Source: Candidatus Macondimonas diazotrophica (GTDB lineage Bacteria > Pseudomonadota > Gammaproteobacteria > UBA5335). From it: DNA of 64,000 nt. Both the position numbers and the translations under genes were made by a program. How positions within the stretch are numbered: position 1 is the first letter of the stretch; every line of letters starts with the position of its first letter. Location of the stretch: assembly GCF_004684205.1 (NCBI RefSeq), contig NZ_SRIO01000006.1, forward strand, positions 62,001 through 126,000. Direction: 5' to 3'. Positions 9,048 through 17,755 of the stretch are shown here, in pieces. The notes beneath the pieces are model-generated. The model was not told the origin of the DNA, ran no database searches, and saw nothing but the letters and a program-made list of their open reading frames with translations.

Positions 9048-9350
9048 TCAGTGTCCCAACATCCACGGACGTTTACCGCGATGATCGGCATGTCCACAGC
9101 CCGGCCCGTGCGCGTGGCCGGTTGCCGGCGGCGGCACACGGCGCAGACTAAGCGGTTCATGGGCGCTGCGCTCGTTGCGAGTATGCGCCTGGTAGCTTCC
9201 AGAAGAGATCTGACGCAAGGCAGGCCGCGACAGCATGCGCGCGGATGCCGCTGCGCATTGCGGGCAGTCTATGGGGGCATTGCGTTCGCTCATGGATCGC
9301 AGTTCGGTGAACGGGCCACACGTGGCGCACTGGTATTCATACAAGGGCAT
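9048..9350 (-). CDS. fmdB: FmdB-family zinc-ribbon protein
   Basis: 100 residues. The start MPLYEYQCATCG with a second CPQC pair (C8, C11, C29, C32) is the FmdB/CxxC regulatory-protein signature, a single zinc ribbon. A His/Cys/Gly-rich tail (GHAHGPGCGHADH) may add metal binding. It is 47 bp downstream of fmdA on the same strand, as in the Methylophilus formamidase cluster, where the homologue was proposed as a regulator. Its molecular role is not settled. Confidence 0.85.
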   Translation of the reverse strand: MPLYEYQCATCGPFTELRSMSERNAPIDCPQCAAASARMLSRPALRQISSGSYQAHTRNERSAHEPLSLRRVPPPATGHAHGPGCGHADHRGKRPWMLGH

Positions 9351-9397
9351 ACAGGCTCTCCAGAACGGATTGTCGACCGGGATGAATCGGTAATACT

Positions 9398-10624
9398 TCA
9401 GCCGGCCATGGCCAGATCGGCCCCGCCGCTGACCATGATCTCCGGTCCCGATGCGTTGGGCATGATGTCGAAGTCGAAAATCTCGGCTGGAATCCACAAC
9501 GTGGCACAGGCATTGGGAATGTCGACGATGCCGCTGATGTGCCCCTCAACCGGAGCGGTCCCCAAGATGGCATAGGCTTGTTCACCGGTATATCCGAACT
9601 TCTTCAGATACGCGATGGCATTGAGACAAGCCTGACGATAGGCGACGTGCGCGTCGAGATAGTATTGCTCGCCCGCCTCGTCCACAGAAATTCCTTCAAA
9701 TATCAGATAGTTGGAGTAACGCGGCTCAAGCGGACTGGGTTTGAAGATGGGGTTCTTGATGCCGTATTTTTCCATCCCACCCTTGATGACCTCGACATGC
9801 AGATCAATCCAGCCGGCCATTTCGATCGCGCCGCAGAAGGTGATTTCGCCATCGCCCTGGGAAAAATGGATGTCGCCCATCGACAGGCCAGCGTTTTTCA
9901 CATAAACGGGAAAGTACACCTTGGCCCCGCGGGAGAGGTTCTTGATGTCGCAGTTGCCGCCGTGTTCCCGTGGCGGTACCGTGCGTGCGCCCTCCTGGGC
10001 AGCGGCCTGCGCCGCACTACCCGTGAGTCTCCCCATCACCGCCGAAGCAGGGTTGGGCGGCAGGGCAAGTTCCGGAACGCGATTCGGATCGGTCGCGATC
10101 AGCGCCTGTTCCCGCGCGTTCCACATCTTCAGCAGGTCGGCAGATGGCAGGCAACCGATCAGCCCCGGATGCATGAGGCCGGCGAAACGCACCCCCGGGA
10201 TATGCCGCGACTGGGCGTAGATGCCCTCGAAGTTCCAGCAGGCTTTGCGAGCGTCCGGGTAATGATCGGTGAGAAACCCGCCGCCGTTGCTTTTGGCGAA
10301 CAGGCCGGTAAAACCCCAGTCCGACTCCGCCAAGGTGCCGATGTCGAGAATGTCGACGACGAGCAGATCACCCGGTTCTGCACCTTCCACACCGATAGGG
10401 CCACTGAGGTAATGCACCTGGGTCAGATCGACGTCGCGGATGTCGTTGGCCGAGTCGCTGTCGAGAATCTGGCCGCCAGTCCAGTCGAGGCACTGCACGC
10501 GGAAGCTGGAGCCTGGCTTGACCATCTCCACCATCGGCAAATCGGGGTGCCAGCGGTTATGAATGACGCCACCCTGTTCGGCCGCCGGCTTGGACACATC
10601 GACCTCGATCAACGTCTGCAACAT
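9398..10624 (-). CDS. fmdA: Formamidase
   Basis: 408 residues of the acetamidase/formamidase family, close to the family's normal length. Recognisable stretches are MLQTLIEVDVSKPA, HNRWHPDLPMV, GPIGVEGAEPGDLLVVDIL, GVRFAGLMHPGLIG, REHGGNCDIKNLSRG and ISGIVDIPNACATLWIP. The enzyme hydrolyses formamide (and some short amides) to formate and ammonia in the cytoplasm. AGGGGA precedes the ATG at 10624 by about 8 nt; further-upstream in-frame starts lie in the leader. A sigma-54 promoter match lies about 90 bp upstream, and the divergent neighbour is a sigma-54 activator. Confidence 0.94.
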   Translation of the reverse strand: MLQTLIEVDVSKPAAEQGGVIHNRWHPDLPMVEMVKPGSSFRVQCLDWTGGQILDSDSANDIRDVDLTQVHYLSGPIGVEGAEPGDLLVVDILDIGTLAESDWGFTGLFAKSNGGGFLTDHYPDARKACWNFEGIYAQSRHIPGVRFAGLMHPGLIGCLPSADLLKMWNAREQALIATDPNRVPELALPPNPASAVMGRLTGSAAQAAAQEGARTVPPREHGGNCDIKNLSRGAKVYFPVYVKNAGLSMGDIHFSQGDGEITFCGAIEMAGWIDLHVEVIKGGMEKYGIKNPIFKPSPLEPRYSNYLIFEGISVDEAGEQYYLDAHVAYRQACLNAIAYLKKFGYTGEQAYAILGTAPVEGHISGIVDIPNACATLWIPAEIFDFDIMPNASGPEIMVSGGADLAMAG

Positions 10625-10657
10625 ATCGTTTTCCCCTGCATGAAGGTCCCGGACACG

Positions 10658-10737
10658 CATCGCGGGCTCGCCTGGCATCCCGGAGCGGATGGCGAGCACC
10701 GACGGGAGCTCTCAGGCAAAGTCCAGGCCAATGCGAT
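10658..10737 (+). ncRNA. Glycine-riboswitch-like element (tentative)
   Basis: On the plus strand a 7-bp hairpin (GCTCGCC 10666-10672 with GGCGAGC 10691-10697, extended by ATCC/GGAT) is followed by CACCGA (10697-10702) and CTCTCAGGCAAA (10709-10720). This is the order and near-exact sequence of the conserved 3' half of glycine aptamers (CGCCGAAGG...CTCTCAGGCAAAAGGAC). ATCGC (10659-10663) and GCGAT (10733-10737) could close the element. Against it, the usual 5' GGAGAG is absent (GGGCTC instead) and the next plus-strand gene is about 245 nt away. It may be a degenerate aptamer or a chance match overlapping the sigma-54 promoter. Confidence 0.35.
10716..10730 (-). promoter_or_regulatory. Sigma-54 promoter upstream of fmdA
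   Basis: Read on the minus strand: TGGCCT-GGACT-TTGC, matching the consensus TGGCAC-N5-TTGC with the GG and GC dinucleotides at the correct spacing. Transcription would start near 10704, about 80 nt before the fmdA ATG. It is nearly identical to the element at 12775-12789 before the importer operon. Confidence 0.72.
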
Positions 10738-10820
10738 ACGCCGGTATTTCTTGTTTATTTCAAGGGATTTAGATCAAGGGCCTGCCAAACGTGCCCCCCG
10801 CCTGCCGGAAATGCGGCCAG

Positions 10821-10846
10821 ATTGTTCGACATTGTTCAAATTTGAA
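10821..10846. promoter_or_regulatory. Candidate activator-binding site between fmdA and its regulator
   Basis: ATTGTTC occurs twice exactly 10 bp apart (10821 and 10831), and the second copy runs into the 12-bp palindrome TTCAAATTTGAA (10835-10846). The site is about 100 bp upstream of the fmdA -24 element, where sigma-54 enhancer sites usually lie. The embedded GACATTGT (10828-10835) recurs upstream of the importer promoter. Confidence 0.5.
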
Positions 10847-10982
10847 AATCGGGCCGCCCCAGGCTGCCTTGCGGCCCGCACCTGATCGGTGCAGTCCTCG
10901 TACATACTGGTAGCAAATTCAATGCGTTGTAAACGGCGCGCTCCTTGCTTTTTGCTATCCACATGCGCCAACGGAGATTTCG

Positions 10983-12617
10983 ATGAGTCATCAGGCCAGC
11001 ACGCTCTATCCGACGCTCTCTTCTGTGCCCGATTCAGCACTTCGCTCGAACAGCGATCTCCAGTTGATCCTGGAAATGGCCAAGTTGCAGGAGCGCCGGC
11101 TCGACCCGGATAGCATCATCGTCGCCATGTTGCGATTGCTTGCGCAGATGCGCGGTCTGAATGGCGGCCGCGTGAGCGTCCCCGATCCCAGTGGCGTGTA
11201 TCTCGAAGTTCGTCACAGCTACGGCCTCGACGCGCACCATATGACCTCCGGTGGCTACACCGTTCCCCTCAATCAAGGCGTCACGGGATATGTCATGCGC
11301 ACCGGCACCATTGGTCTGGTCGCCGACATTCAGAGCGAACCGATCTACTTGACACGCATCACCTCCTGGGACGAACGCTACCTCGGCCCCATCGCCTTTC
11401 TGGCGGTTCCGATTTTGGCAGAGGGTCGGCCGATCGCGGTGCTGGCTGCCCAGAAGGATGGCGCCCATCGCCACCGCTTCGACGATGATCTGATGCTGAT
11501 GCGCATCGCCGCAGCGATGATCGGTCAGATCATGCGCATCGAGCGATTCGTCAGTCAGCGTACGGCTGACCTGGTCACCGAAAATCAGCAGTTGTGGCGG
11601 TCCATCCGGCAAAACGGCCTCGCTCACGGGATCATCGGCGAAAGCACGGTGTTGCTCGAAGCGCTGAAACAGGCCGGGCAAGTCGCGCGCAGCGAAGCGC
11701 CGGTGATCCTGCTCGGCGAGTCAGGCACCGGTAAGGAAAAGTTTGCGCGGCTCATTCATCAACAGAGCGATCGGCGCGAACGCCCCTTTATCTGCATCAA
11801 CTGCGCCGCCATCCCCGCTGCTTTGCTGGAATCGGAACTGTTCGGTCATGAAAAAGGCAGCTTTACCGGCGCAGATGCAACCCGCAAGGGAAAAATCGAG
11901 GCGGCCGAGGGCGGAACGCTGTTCCTGGATGAAATCGGCGATATGCCGTTGGAGTTGCAAGCCAAACTCCTGCGCGTGCTACAGGATCGGCAGGTCCAGC
12001 GCGTGGGCGCGAGTCAAGTGATCCCGGTCGATTTCCGGATTCTCACTGCAACCAACGTCAATTTGCGACAGCTGGTGAACGAGCGACGCTTCCGGCTCGA
12101 TCTCTACTATCGGCTGAGCGTGGTCCCCATCTATCTGCCGCCGCTGCGTGAGCGCAACGGTGACATCAAGATCCTCGCGCTGCATTTCCTCAACGAACTG
12201 AACCATCGCTACGAGCGCAATGTGACCTTGGAAAATGGGGTACTGCGGCGACTCGAATCCTTCGACTGGCCGGGCAACATCCGGCAACTCCAGAATGTCA
12301 TGGAACGCGCAATCGTGATGGCCGAGGGTCTGATCGTCACGGCGACACAGATCGCGCTCATTTTGCAGGACGAATCCACCGTCCAACTGCATCAGCCGGA
12401 TCAGACGTCAACGGACGTTCTGCTCTCCGCCCCGCATGGCCTTTCCGCCGATTGTGAGCCGCGACACTACCTCAAGGTTCACCACACCCAGGGCCATGCC
12501 ATCGAGAAAGCCCTGCGCGATAGTGGGGGTAACCAGAGTGCAGCCGCTCGGCGTTTGGGAATGACCACCCGGCAATTGCGCTACCGGATGAGCAAGCTTG
12601 GGATCGATGCGTTATAG
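10983..12617 (+). CDS. Sigma-54-dependent transcriptional activator (GAF-AAA-Fis)
   Basis: 544 residues. An N-terminal GAF sensor domain (about 40-190) is followed by a AAA+ domain (about 218-440) with Walker [10 protein letters not shown], the sigma-54 contact loop GSFTGA (usual form GAFTGA), Walker [12 protein letters not shown] and the arginine finger region [12 protein letters not shown]. It ends with a Fis-type helix-turn-helix ([21 protein letters not shown]). This is a NifA/NorR-like layout in which a small ligand, not phosphorylation, would control activity. It sits between fmdBA (divergent) and the importer operon, both preceded by sigma-54 promoter matches, so it probably activates amide use. 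GGAGA precedes the start. Confidence 0.9.
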   Translation: MSHQASTLYPTLSSVPDSALRSNSDLQLILEMAKLQERRLDPDSIIVAMLRLLAQMRGLNGGRVSVPDPSGVYLEVRHSYGLDAHHMTSGGYTVPLNQGVTGYVMRTGTIGLVADIQSEPIYLTRITSWDERYLGPIAFLAVPILAEGRPIAVLAAQKDGAHRHRFDDDLMLMRIAAAMIGQIMRIERFVSQRTADLVTENQQLWRSIRQNGLAHGIIGESTVLLEALKQAGQVARSEAPVILLGESGTGKEKFARLIHQQSDRRERPFICINCAAIPAALLESELFGHEKGSFTGADATRKGKIEAAEGGTLFLDEIGDMPLELQAKLLRVLQDRQVQRVGASQVIPVDFRILTATNVNLRQLVNERRFRLDLYYRLSVVPIYLPPLRERNGDIKILALHFLNELNHRYERNVTLENGVLRRLESFDWPGNIRQLQNVMERAIVMAEGLIVTATQIALILQDESTVQLHQPDQTSTDVLLSAPHGLSADCEPRHYLKVHHTQGHAIEKALRDSGGNQSAAARRLGMTTRQLRYRMSKLGIDAL

Positions 12618-12655
12618 GCAGATTGTCGTCCGCCCGGACATTGGCCGGCAAAGCG

Positions 12656-12666
12656 TGACAATGTCA
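12656..12666. promoter_or_regulatory. Candidate activator-binding palindrome upstream of the importer
   Basis: TGACAATGTCA is an 11-bp palindrome; its other strand contains GACATTGT, the motif also present at 10828-10835. It lies about 110 bp upstream of the -24 element at 12775, a normal enhancer distance. A related GACATTGG occurs at about 12637. Confidence 0.45.
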
Positions 12667-12774
12667 GTGAGCGCATCCGACCCGTGCATCGAAGTACACC
12701 GAAATCGCGCTGCGAACCTTTTAATTTCAGATGGTTGCATATTATACGGTCGTACTTCAAACAAACCATCTCCC

Positions 12775-12789
12775 TGGCCTGATCCTTGC
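12775..12789 (+). promoter_or_regulatory. Sigma-54 promoter of the amide/urea importer operon
   Basis: TGGCCT-GATCC-TTGC, a good match to TGGCAC-N5-TTGC with correct GG/GC spacing. The predicted start, near 12801, is about 35 nt before the binding-protein ATG. The adjacent upstream gene encodes a sigma-54 activator. Confidence 0.75.
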
Positions 12790-12835
12790 TCCCGAGGGTT
12801 TGTTCGATTGTGGCCACTTGCTCAGGAGATTGCCG

Positions 12836-14083
12836 ATGCGCCTTCACCTTGCCTCTCATCGCTTCATTTCATCCTGTCGATGTCTGGCGCTGATCATCGC
12901 GGGTGTGCTGGCTACCGGTGGCCTTGCAGGGGCCGCTGACCATCCGACCGCGAAAGTGAACACCACCAACCTCGCGGTCACGGATCAAGTCGTCAAGGTT
13001 GGCATCCTGCATTCGGTCACGGGAACCATGGCGATCAGCGAAACAGGATCGGTAGAAGCCGAGAAACTCGCCATCAAGCAGATCAACGATCTGGGTGGTG
13101 TCTTGGGTCGCAAGATCGAGATCATCCAGGAAGACGGTGCCAGCGACTGGCCAACCTTTGCCGAAAAATCTCGCAAGCTGCTGGTCCAGGATCGCGTAGC
13201 GACGGTATTCGGTTGCTGGACCTCGGCTTCGCGCAAGGCAGTGTTGCCGGTATTCGAAAAGGAAAACGGCCTGCTCTACTACCCCACGTTCTACGAAGGG
13301 CTCGAGCAGTCCAAGAATGTGATCTATACCGGCCAGGAGGCGACCCAGCAGATTCTCGCGGGCCTGGACTGGATCGCCAAGGAAAAGAATGCCAAGACCT
13401 TTTATCTGATCGGCTCGGACTACATCTGGCCGCGCACCTCGATGAAGATCGCCCGCAAGCACATCGAGAATGTCCTCAAGGGCAAGGTGGTGGCCGAAGA
13501 GTACTTTCCGCTCGGACATACCAACTTCGGCTCGGTCATCAACAAGACGAAGCTCAGGAAGCCCGATGTGATCTACAGCGCGGTGGTCGGCGGCAGCAAC
13601 GTGGCCTGGTACAAGCAGCTCAAGGCGGCTGGCGTGACGGCGGAAAAGCAGACCTTGCTCACCATATCCGTGACCGAGGATGAGGTCCTGGGCATCGGCG
13701 GGGAAAACATGAAGGGCTTCTATTCCGCCATGAAGTACTTTCAGAGCCTCGACAACCCCAACAACCAAAAATTTGTCAAGGCGTTCAAGGAGATGTGGGG
13801 TTCGGACAGCGTCATCGGGGACGTGACCCAGGCGGCCTATCTCGGCCCTTGGTTGTGGAAGGCGGCCGTTGAGAAGGCCGGCAGTTTCGACATCGACAAG
13901 GTCGTGGCCGCATCACCCGGCCTCGAACTCAACACTGCCCCGGAAGGCTACGTAAAGATTCATCCGAACCACCATCTGTGGAGCAAGCTGCGGGTAGGTC
14001 AATGGGACGAGAATGGCCAGGCCAAGGTGGTCTATGAATCGGAACTGATCGAGCCGAATCCTTTCCCGGCCGGCTACCAATAA
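12836..14083 (+). CDS. Urea/short-chain amide ABC transporter binding protein (UrtA/FmdD type)
   Basis: 415 residues. A signal peptide (hydrophobic LALIIAGVLATGGLAGA after MRLHLASHR) leads into a type I periplasmic binding fold: VKVGILHSVTGTMAISE, GVLGRKIEIIQEDGASDWPTF, VFGCWTSASRKAVLPVFE. This is the UrtA/FmdD/AmiC subgroup of HAAT amino-acid/amide binding proteins. The start is set by AGGAGA 6 nt upstream. It is the first gene of a five-gene importer. With formamidase next door and no urease in the window, formamide or another short amide is as likely a ligand as urea. Confidence 0.9.
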   Translation: MRLHLASHRFISSCRCLALIIAGVLATGGLAGAADHPTAKVNTTNLAVTDQVVKVGILHSVTGTMAISETGSVEAEKLAIKQINDLGGVLGRKIEIIQEDGASDWPTFAEKSRKLLVQDRVATVFGCWTSASRKAVLPVFEKENGLLYYPTFYEGLEQSKNVIYTGQEATQQILAGLDWIAKEKNAKTFYLIGSDYIWPRTSMKIARKHIENVLKGKVVAEEYFPLGHTNFGSVINKTKLRKPDVIYSAVVGGSNVAWYKQLKAAGVTAEKQTLLTISVTEDEVLGIGGENMKGFYSAMKYFQSLDNPNNQKFVKAFKEMWGSDSVIGDVTQAAYLGPWLWKAAVEKAGSFDIDKVVAASPGLELNTAPEGYVKIHPNHHLWSKLRVGQWDENGQAKVVYESELIEPNPFPAGYQ

Positions 14084-14096
14084 GCGAATCGAGCGC

Positions 14097-14121
14097 TCAC
14101 CGGAGGCCGGGCCTCCGGTGA
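14097..14121 (+). other. Intercistronic hairpin after the binding-protein gene
   Basis: TCACCGGAGGC and GCCTCCGGTGA form an 11-bp perfect stem with a very short loop between the binding-protein and permease genes. Such hairpins commonly protect the upstream mRNA segment, raising binding-protein output over the membrane subunits. No T-run follows, so read-through is expected. Confidence 0.6.
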
Positions 14122-14151
14122 CTGGATTCATCTCGTTCAGGAGCGCATCAC

Positions 14152-15075
14152 ATGGCGGGTTACACCTGGTCGGAAATCGGTTCCATCTTGGCCATGCAGG
14201 GATTCAGCGGGCTGAGCCTGTTCTGTGTCTTCCTGCTCATGGCGTTGGGGCTGGCCATCATCTTTGGGCAGATGGGCGTCATCAACATGGCGCACGGGGA
14301 GTTTCTCACCATCGGCGCGTATACCACCTACTGGCTGTCGCACTGGGCTGAGCTGCACGCACCCGCCCTGCTCGACTACATGTTCTTCACGGCGGTGATC
14401 GTCGGCTTTCTGATCGCCTTCGCCGTCGGCTATCTGGTCGAGATGGGATTGATTCGTTATCTCTACAAACGTCCCCTTGACACACTGCTGGCCACCTGGG
14501 GGCTCAGCCTGATCATGCAGCAGACATTCCGTTCCGCTTTCGGGGCACGCGAGGTCAGTCCGACACTGCCCGGATGGCTGCTGGGATCGGTGTCACTGAC
14601 GGATACCATCGAAATCCCCATCAACGGCCTGGTCGTAATGGGACTCACCATCGTGACCACGGGCGCCGTGTTCCTGTTCATGTTTCGGTCACGCTGGGGC
14701 TTGCGCGTGCGGGCTACGGTCCAGAACCGCATCATGAGCGGCTGCGTCGGCATCGATACCACACGGGTTGACCGGATGACCTTCGCCATCGGCTGTGGCA
14801 CCGCCGGGATCGCGGGTGCCGCCTTTACCACCATTGCCTCCACCGGTCCGACAAGCGGTTCACTCTATATCGTGGATACCTTCCTCGTCGTGGTGTTCGG
14901 TGGTGCTGCCAGCCTGCTGGGCACAATCGCCTCGGCGTTCACCATCGCCCAGGCGCAGTCAATCCTGGAATTCTTCTCCAGCGGCTCCATGGCCAAGGTG
15001 ATCACCCTGATGGCCGTAGTGATCATTCTCATGCTACGCCCGGAAGGCCTGTTCAATATGCGCATTCGCCGCTAA
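14152..15075 (+). CDS. Branched-chain-type ABC permease (UrtB/FmdE-like)
   Basis: 307 residues with eight or more hydrophobic segments. The LivH/UrtB signature GLAIIFGQMGVINMAHGEFLTIGAY is near the N-terminus, followed by the family segment VVVFGGAASLLGTIASAF and a C-terminal LRPEGLFNMRIRR. It is one half of the membrane channel of the HAAT-type importer. AGGAGC lies about 9 nt before the ATG. The gene follows the binding protein and precedes the second permease, the usual urtABCDE order. Confidence 0.9.
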   Translation: MAGYTWSEIGSILAMQGFSGLSLFCVFLLMALGLAIIFGQMGVINMAHGEFLTIGAYTTYWLSHWAELHAPALLDYMFFTAVIVGFLIAFAVGYLVEMGLIRYLYKRPLDTLLATWGLSLIMQQTFRSAFGAREVSPTLPGWLLGSVSLTDTIEIPINGLVVMGLTIVTTGAVFLFMFRSRWGLRVRATVQNRIMSGCVGIDTTRVDRMTFAIGCGTAGIAGAAFTTIASTGPTSGSLYIVDTFLVVVFGGAASLLGTIASAFTIAQAQSILEFFSSGSMAKVITLMAVVIILMLRPEGLFNMRIRR

Positions 15076-15102
15076 CCAGTGCCGCGAGGGAGACCGTTGC
15101 TC

Positions 15103-16245
15103 ATGAATCAAGTAGTGAACAAGCTTTTCGGCGGTCGAGGAGGCCTCGCGGGATTTGTCCTGCTGGCAATCCTCATCCTCATCATCCTGCCCACTGTGCT
15201 GGATGGATTCCGGCTCAACCTGGTGGGCAAATACCTCACCTATGCCTTTGTGGCCGTCAGTCTGGTGCTGTGCTGGGGCTACGGCGGCATCCTGAGCCTG
15301 GGCCAAGGCATCTTTTTCGGTCTGGGTGGTTATTGCATGGCGATGTTCCTGAAACTCGAGGCGTCGAGTCCTGCCAATACCGCCATCCAGAGCACGCCGG
15401 GCATTCCCGATTTCATGGACTGGAATCAACTCACTGCCCTGCCGTGGTTCTGGAAACCGTTTTACAGCCTGCCGCTCACGCTCGTTGCCATCATCGCTCT
15501 GCCAACCCTGTTTGCCTGGCTGATCAGCTTCGCTCTCTTCAAGCGCCGGGTTGGGGGCGTCTATTTTTCCATCATCACCCAGGCCATCGCTTCCATCCTG
15601 ACCATTCTGATCATTGGCCAGCAGGGCTACACCGGGGGGATCAATGGGATCACCGACCTGCGTACCCTGATGGGTTGGGACATCCGCACCGACGAGGCCA
15701 AATGGTTGCTGTACTTCGTCACCTGTGCCTTGTTGCTGGTGGTCATTCTGCTGTCACGGCTGATCCTCACCAGCAAGCTGGGGCTCCTGCTGGTGGCGCT
15801 GCGTGACCAGGAGGACCGCATGCGCTTCTCCGGCTACGATGTGGCCAACATCAAGATTTTCATCTTCTGCGTGGCAGCCGCAATTTCGGCGATCGGTGGG
15901 GCGATGTTCACCTTACAGGTCGGCTTCATGTCCCCGTCCTTCGTCGGCGTGGTGCCCTCCATCGAAATGGTGATCTACGCGGCCGTAGGCGGCCGCTACT
16001 CGCTTATTGGTGCCGTTTACGGGGCACTGCTGGTCAACGCTGCCAAGACCATGTTTTCGGAATCCTTTCCAGAGCTGTGGCTGTATCTGATGGGCGGTCT
16101 GTTCATTGCCGCTGTCCTGTTTTTCCCCCGCGGTCTGGCCGGACTCGTCGAACGCTACGGGTCCCCTGTGATGAGGTTCATCAACAAACGGCTCCCCATG
16201 CCCGCCCTGCGCCGCGATACGCCCGCCGTTCGCTCAGCAAAGTGA
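15103..16245 (+). CDS. Branched-chain-type ABC permease (UrtC/FmdF-like)
   Basis: 380 residues with about nine hydrophobic segments. LivM/UrtC features include CWGYGGILSLGQGIFFGLGGYCMAM, VYFSIITQAIASIL, GYTGGINGITDL and a long insertion typical of UrtC. The start at 15103 (MNQVVNKLFGG) follows GAGGGAG and is preferred over the in-frame ATG 24 bp upstream, which overlaps that Shine-Dalgarno. It pairs with the preceding permease to form the channel. Confidence 0.9.
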   Translation: MNQVVNKLFGGRGGLAGFVLLAILILIILPTVLDGFRLNLVGKYLTYAFVAVSLVLCWGYGGILSLGQGIFFGLGGYCMAMFLKLEASSPANTAIQSTPGIPDFMDWNQLTALPWFWKPFYSLPLTLVAIIALPTLFAWLISFALFKRRVGGVYFSIITQAIASILTILIIGQQGYTGGINGITDLRTLMGWDIRTDEAKWLLYFVTCALLLVVILLSRLILTSKLGLLLVALRDQEDRMRFSGYDVANIKIFIFCVAAAISAIGGAMFTLQVGFMSPSFVGVVPSIEMVIYAAVGGRYSLIGAVYGALLVNAAKTMFSESFPELWLYLMGGLFIAAVLFFPRGLAGLVERYGSPVMRFINKRLPMPALRRDTPAVRSAK

Positions 16246-16260
16246 GGAGTGATCCAAGCC

Positions 16261-17025
16261 ATGACGACCAGTCCAAACACCGCATCCAATACCGACTTTC
16301 TGCTGGCGATCGAAGACCTGACCGTCTCCTTCGACGGATTCAAGGCCGTCAATGAACTGAACCTCTATGTGGATCGAGAGGAGATCCGGGTCATCATTGG
16401 CCCCAACGGCGCCGGCAAGACCACGGTGCTCGATCTCATCTGCGGCAAGACTCGCGCCACCAGTGGATCGATCCGTTTCCATAATCGGGAACTGACCCGG
16501 CTCGCCGAGCACGAGATCGTCTGGGCCGGTGTCGGCCGGAAATTCCAGAATCCGACTATCTACGAGAATCTGACCGTGGCCGAGAATCTGGTCGTCTCCT
16601 ATCCCAAGGGGCGCAGCGTTTTCGGTAGCCTGGGATTCCGCCAAGATATCGCCGTGCGAACTCGGGTCGAAGAAGTGGCCGAGGCAGTATTTCTGCGGGA
16701 TCGCCTGGATGACATGGCCGGCATCCTGAGCCACGGGCAGAAACAATGGCTGGAGATTGGCATGCTGCTGATCCAGGAGCCCGAACTCATCATGCTGGAT
16801 GAACCGGTGGCGGGCATGAGCGTCCGCGAACGCCAGCAGACCGGCGAATTGCTGGCCCGCATCTGCCAGGGACGCTCCATGCTCATCATCGAACACGACA
16901 TGGATTTCGTGCGCAGTATTGCCCACAAGGTCACCGTTATGCACCAAGGCAAGATTCTAGTCGAAGGCTCGATGGACAAAGTGCACGACGATCCCCGGGT
17001 CAAGGAAGTCTATCTCGGTCATTGA
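16261..17025 (+). CDS. ABC transporter ATPase (UrtD-like)
   Basis: 254 residues. Walker A GPNGAGKTT, signature LSHGQKQWLEIG (the degenerate LSHGQ form typical of UrtD), Walker B LIMLDEPVAGM and H-loop IIEHDMDFV. It energises the importer with the next gene. The ATG at 16261 follows GAGGAG; a GTG 12 bp upstream overlaps that site and is less likely. It ends overlapping the low-content spacer before the second ATPase. Confidence 0.9.
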   Translation: MTTSPNTASNTDFLLAIEDLTVSFDGFKAVNELNLYVDREEIRVIIGPNGAGKTTVLDLICGKTRATSGSIRFHNRELTRLAEHEIVWAGVGRKFQNPTIYENLTVAENLVVSYPKGRSVFGSLGFRQDIAVRTRVEEVAEAVFLRDRLDDMAGILSHGQKQWLEIGMLLIQEPELIMLDEPVAGMSVRERQQTGELLARICQGRSMLIIEHDMDFVRSIAHKVTVMHQGKILVEGSMDKVHDDPRVKEVYLGH

Positions 17026-17060
17026 CCGGCGTGACAACGCCGTCCGACGAGGAATCAGCG

Positions 17061-17750
17061 ATGTTCGAAGTGGATCGACTGTGTGTCAGCTATGGCCAAA
17101 GCCAGGTTGTCAACGAGGTCAGCTTTCAGGCGGCACCCAACGAGACGGTGGCCCTCATGGGACGCAACGGCATGGGTAAATCGACATTGTTCAAGGCACT
17201 GATGGGCGTGCTACCGGCACGCAGTGGCGCCATTCGGCTGGAAGGTGCGGAACTGGCGGGACTGCCCAGCCATCGCCGGGTACAGCACGGAATGGCCTAT
17301 GTCCCCCAAGGCCGGATGATCTTCCCGGCGCTGACCGTGATGGAGAACATCCAGACGGGGCTTGAGAAAAGTGGCACGAATCGCGTACCCGATGAGCTGT
17401 TCGAGCTGTTTCCGGTCCTGTTCAAGATGCGTCACCGAAAAGGCGGCAATCTCTCGGGCGGACAGCAGCAGCAGCTGGCCATCGCCCGGGCACTGGCGAC
17501 CGATCCGAGCGTGCTGCTCCTGGATGAACCAACCGAAGGAATTCAGCCCTCCATCATCAAGGAGATTGCATATGCTTTGAACGAAATTCGCAAGCTGCGC
17601 CGGATCACGCTGATCGTGTCCGAACAGGTGCTGAGCTTCGCCCTCACCGTTGCCGATCGCATTCTGGTTCTGGAGCGGGGCTGCATCATCCACGAGGATC
17701 GCCGCGAGGATGCCGATATTGCCAAGATCACCGGTTATCTCTCGGTCTGA
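17061..17750 (+). CDS. ABC transporter ATPase (UrtE-like)
   Basis: 229 residues. Walker A GRNGMGKST, Q-loop YVPQGRMIFPALTV, signature LSGGQQQQLAIARAL, Walker B VLLLDEPTEGIQPSI, H-loop position replaced by SEQ (IVSEQVLSFA), all characteristic of UrtE/LivF. The start at 17061 follows GAGGA by 7 nt. It is the last gene of the importer operon and ends 5 bp from the convergent nadE stop. Confidence 0.9.
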   Translation: MFEVDRLCVSYGQSQVVNEVSFQAAPNETVALMGRNGMGKSTLFKALMGVLPARSGAIRLEGAELAGLPSHRRVQHGMAYVPQGRMIFPALTVMENIQTGLEKSGTNRVPDELFELFPVLFKMRHRKGGNLSGGQQQQLAIARALATDPSVLLLDEPTEGIQPSIIKEIAYALNEIRKLRRITLIVSEQVLSFALTVADRILVLERGCIIHEDRREDADIAKITGYLSV

Positions 17751-17755
17751 ACAGA

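Larger units (their letters stand above)
10625..10982. other. 358-bp divergent control region of fmdA and the sigma-54 activator
   Basis: It contains, in order, the fmdA leader, a glycine-riboswitch-like element on the plus strand (10658-10737), a minus-strand sigma-54 promoter match (10716-10730), and repeated ATTGTTC plus a TTCAAATTTGAA palindrome (10821-10846). No gene is supported inside it. Confidence 0.6.

Noticed and set aside
10783-10797. Second minus-strand sigma-54-like sequence (TGGCAG...TTGA)
   Set aside because: Spacing between the elements is one base short and the -12 GC is missing; the match at 10716-10730 is better.
9539-10885. Long open frame on the plus strand opposite formamidase
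   Set aside because: It is the GC3-driven mirror of fmdA: composition is Arg/His/Gly-rich with no recognisable domain or ribosome binding site.
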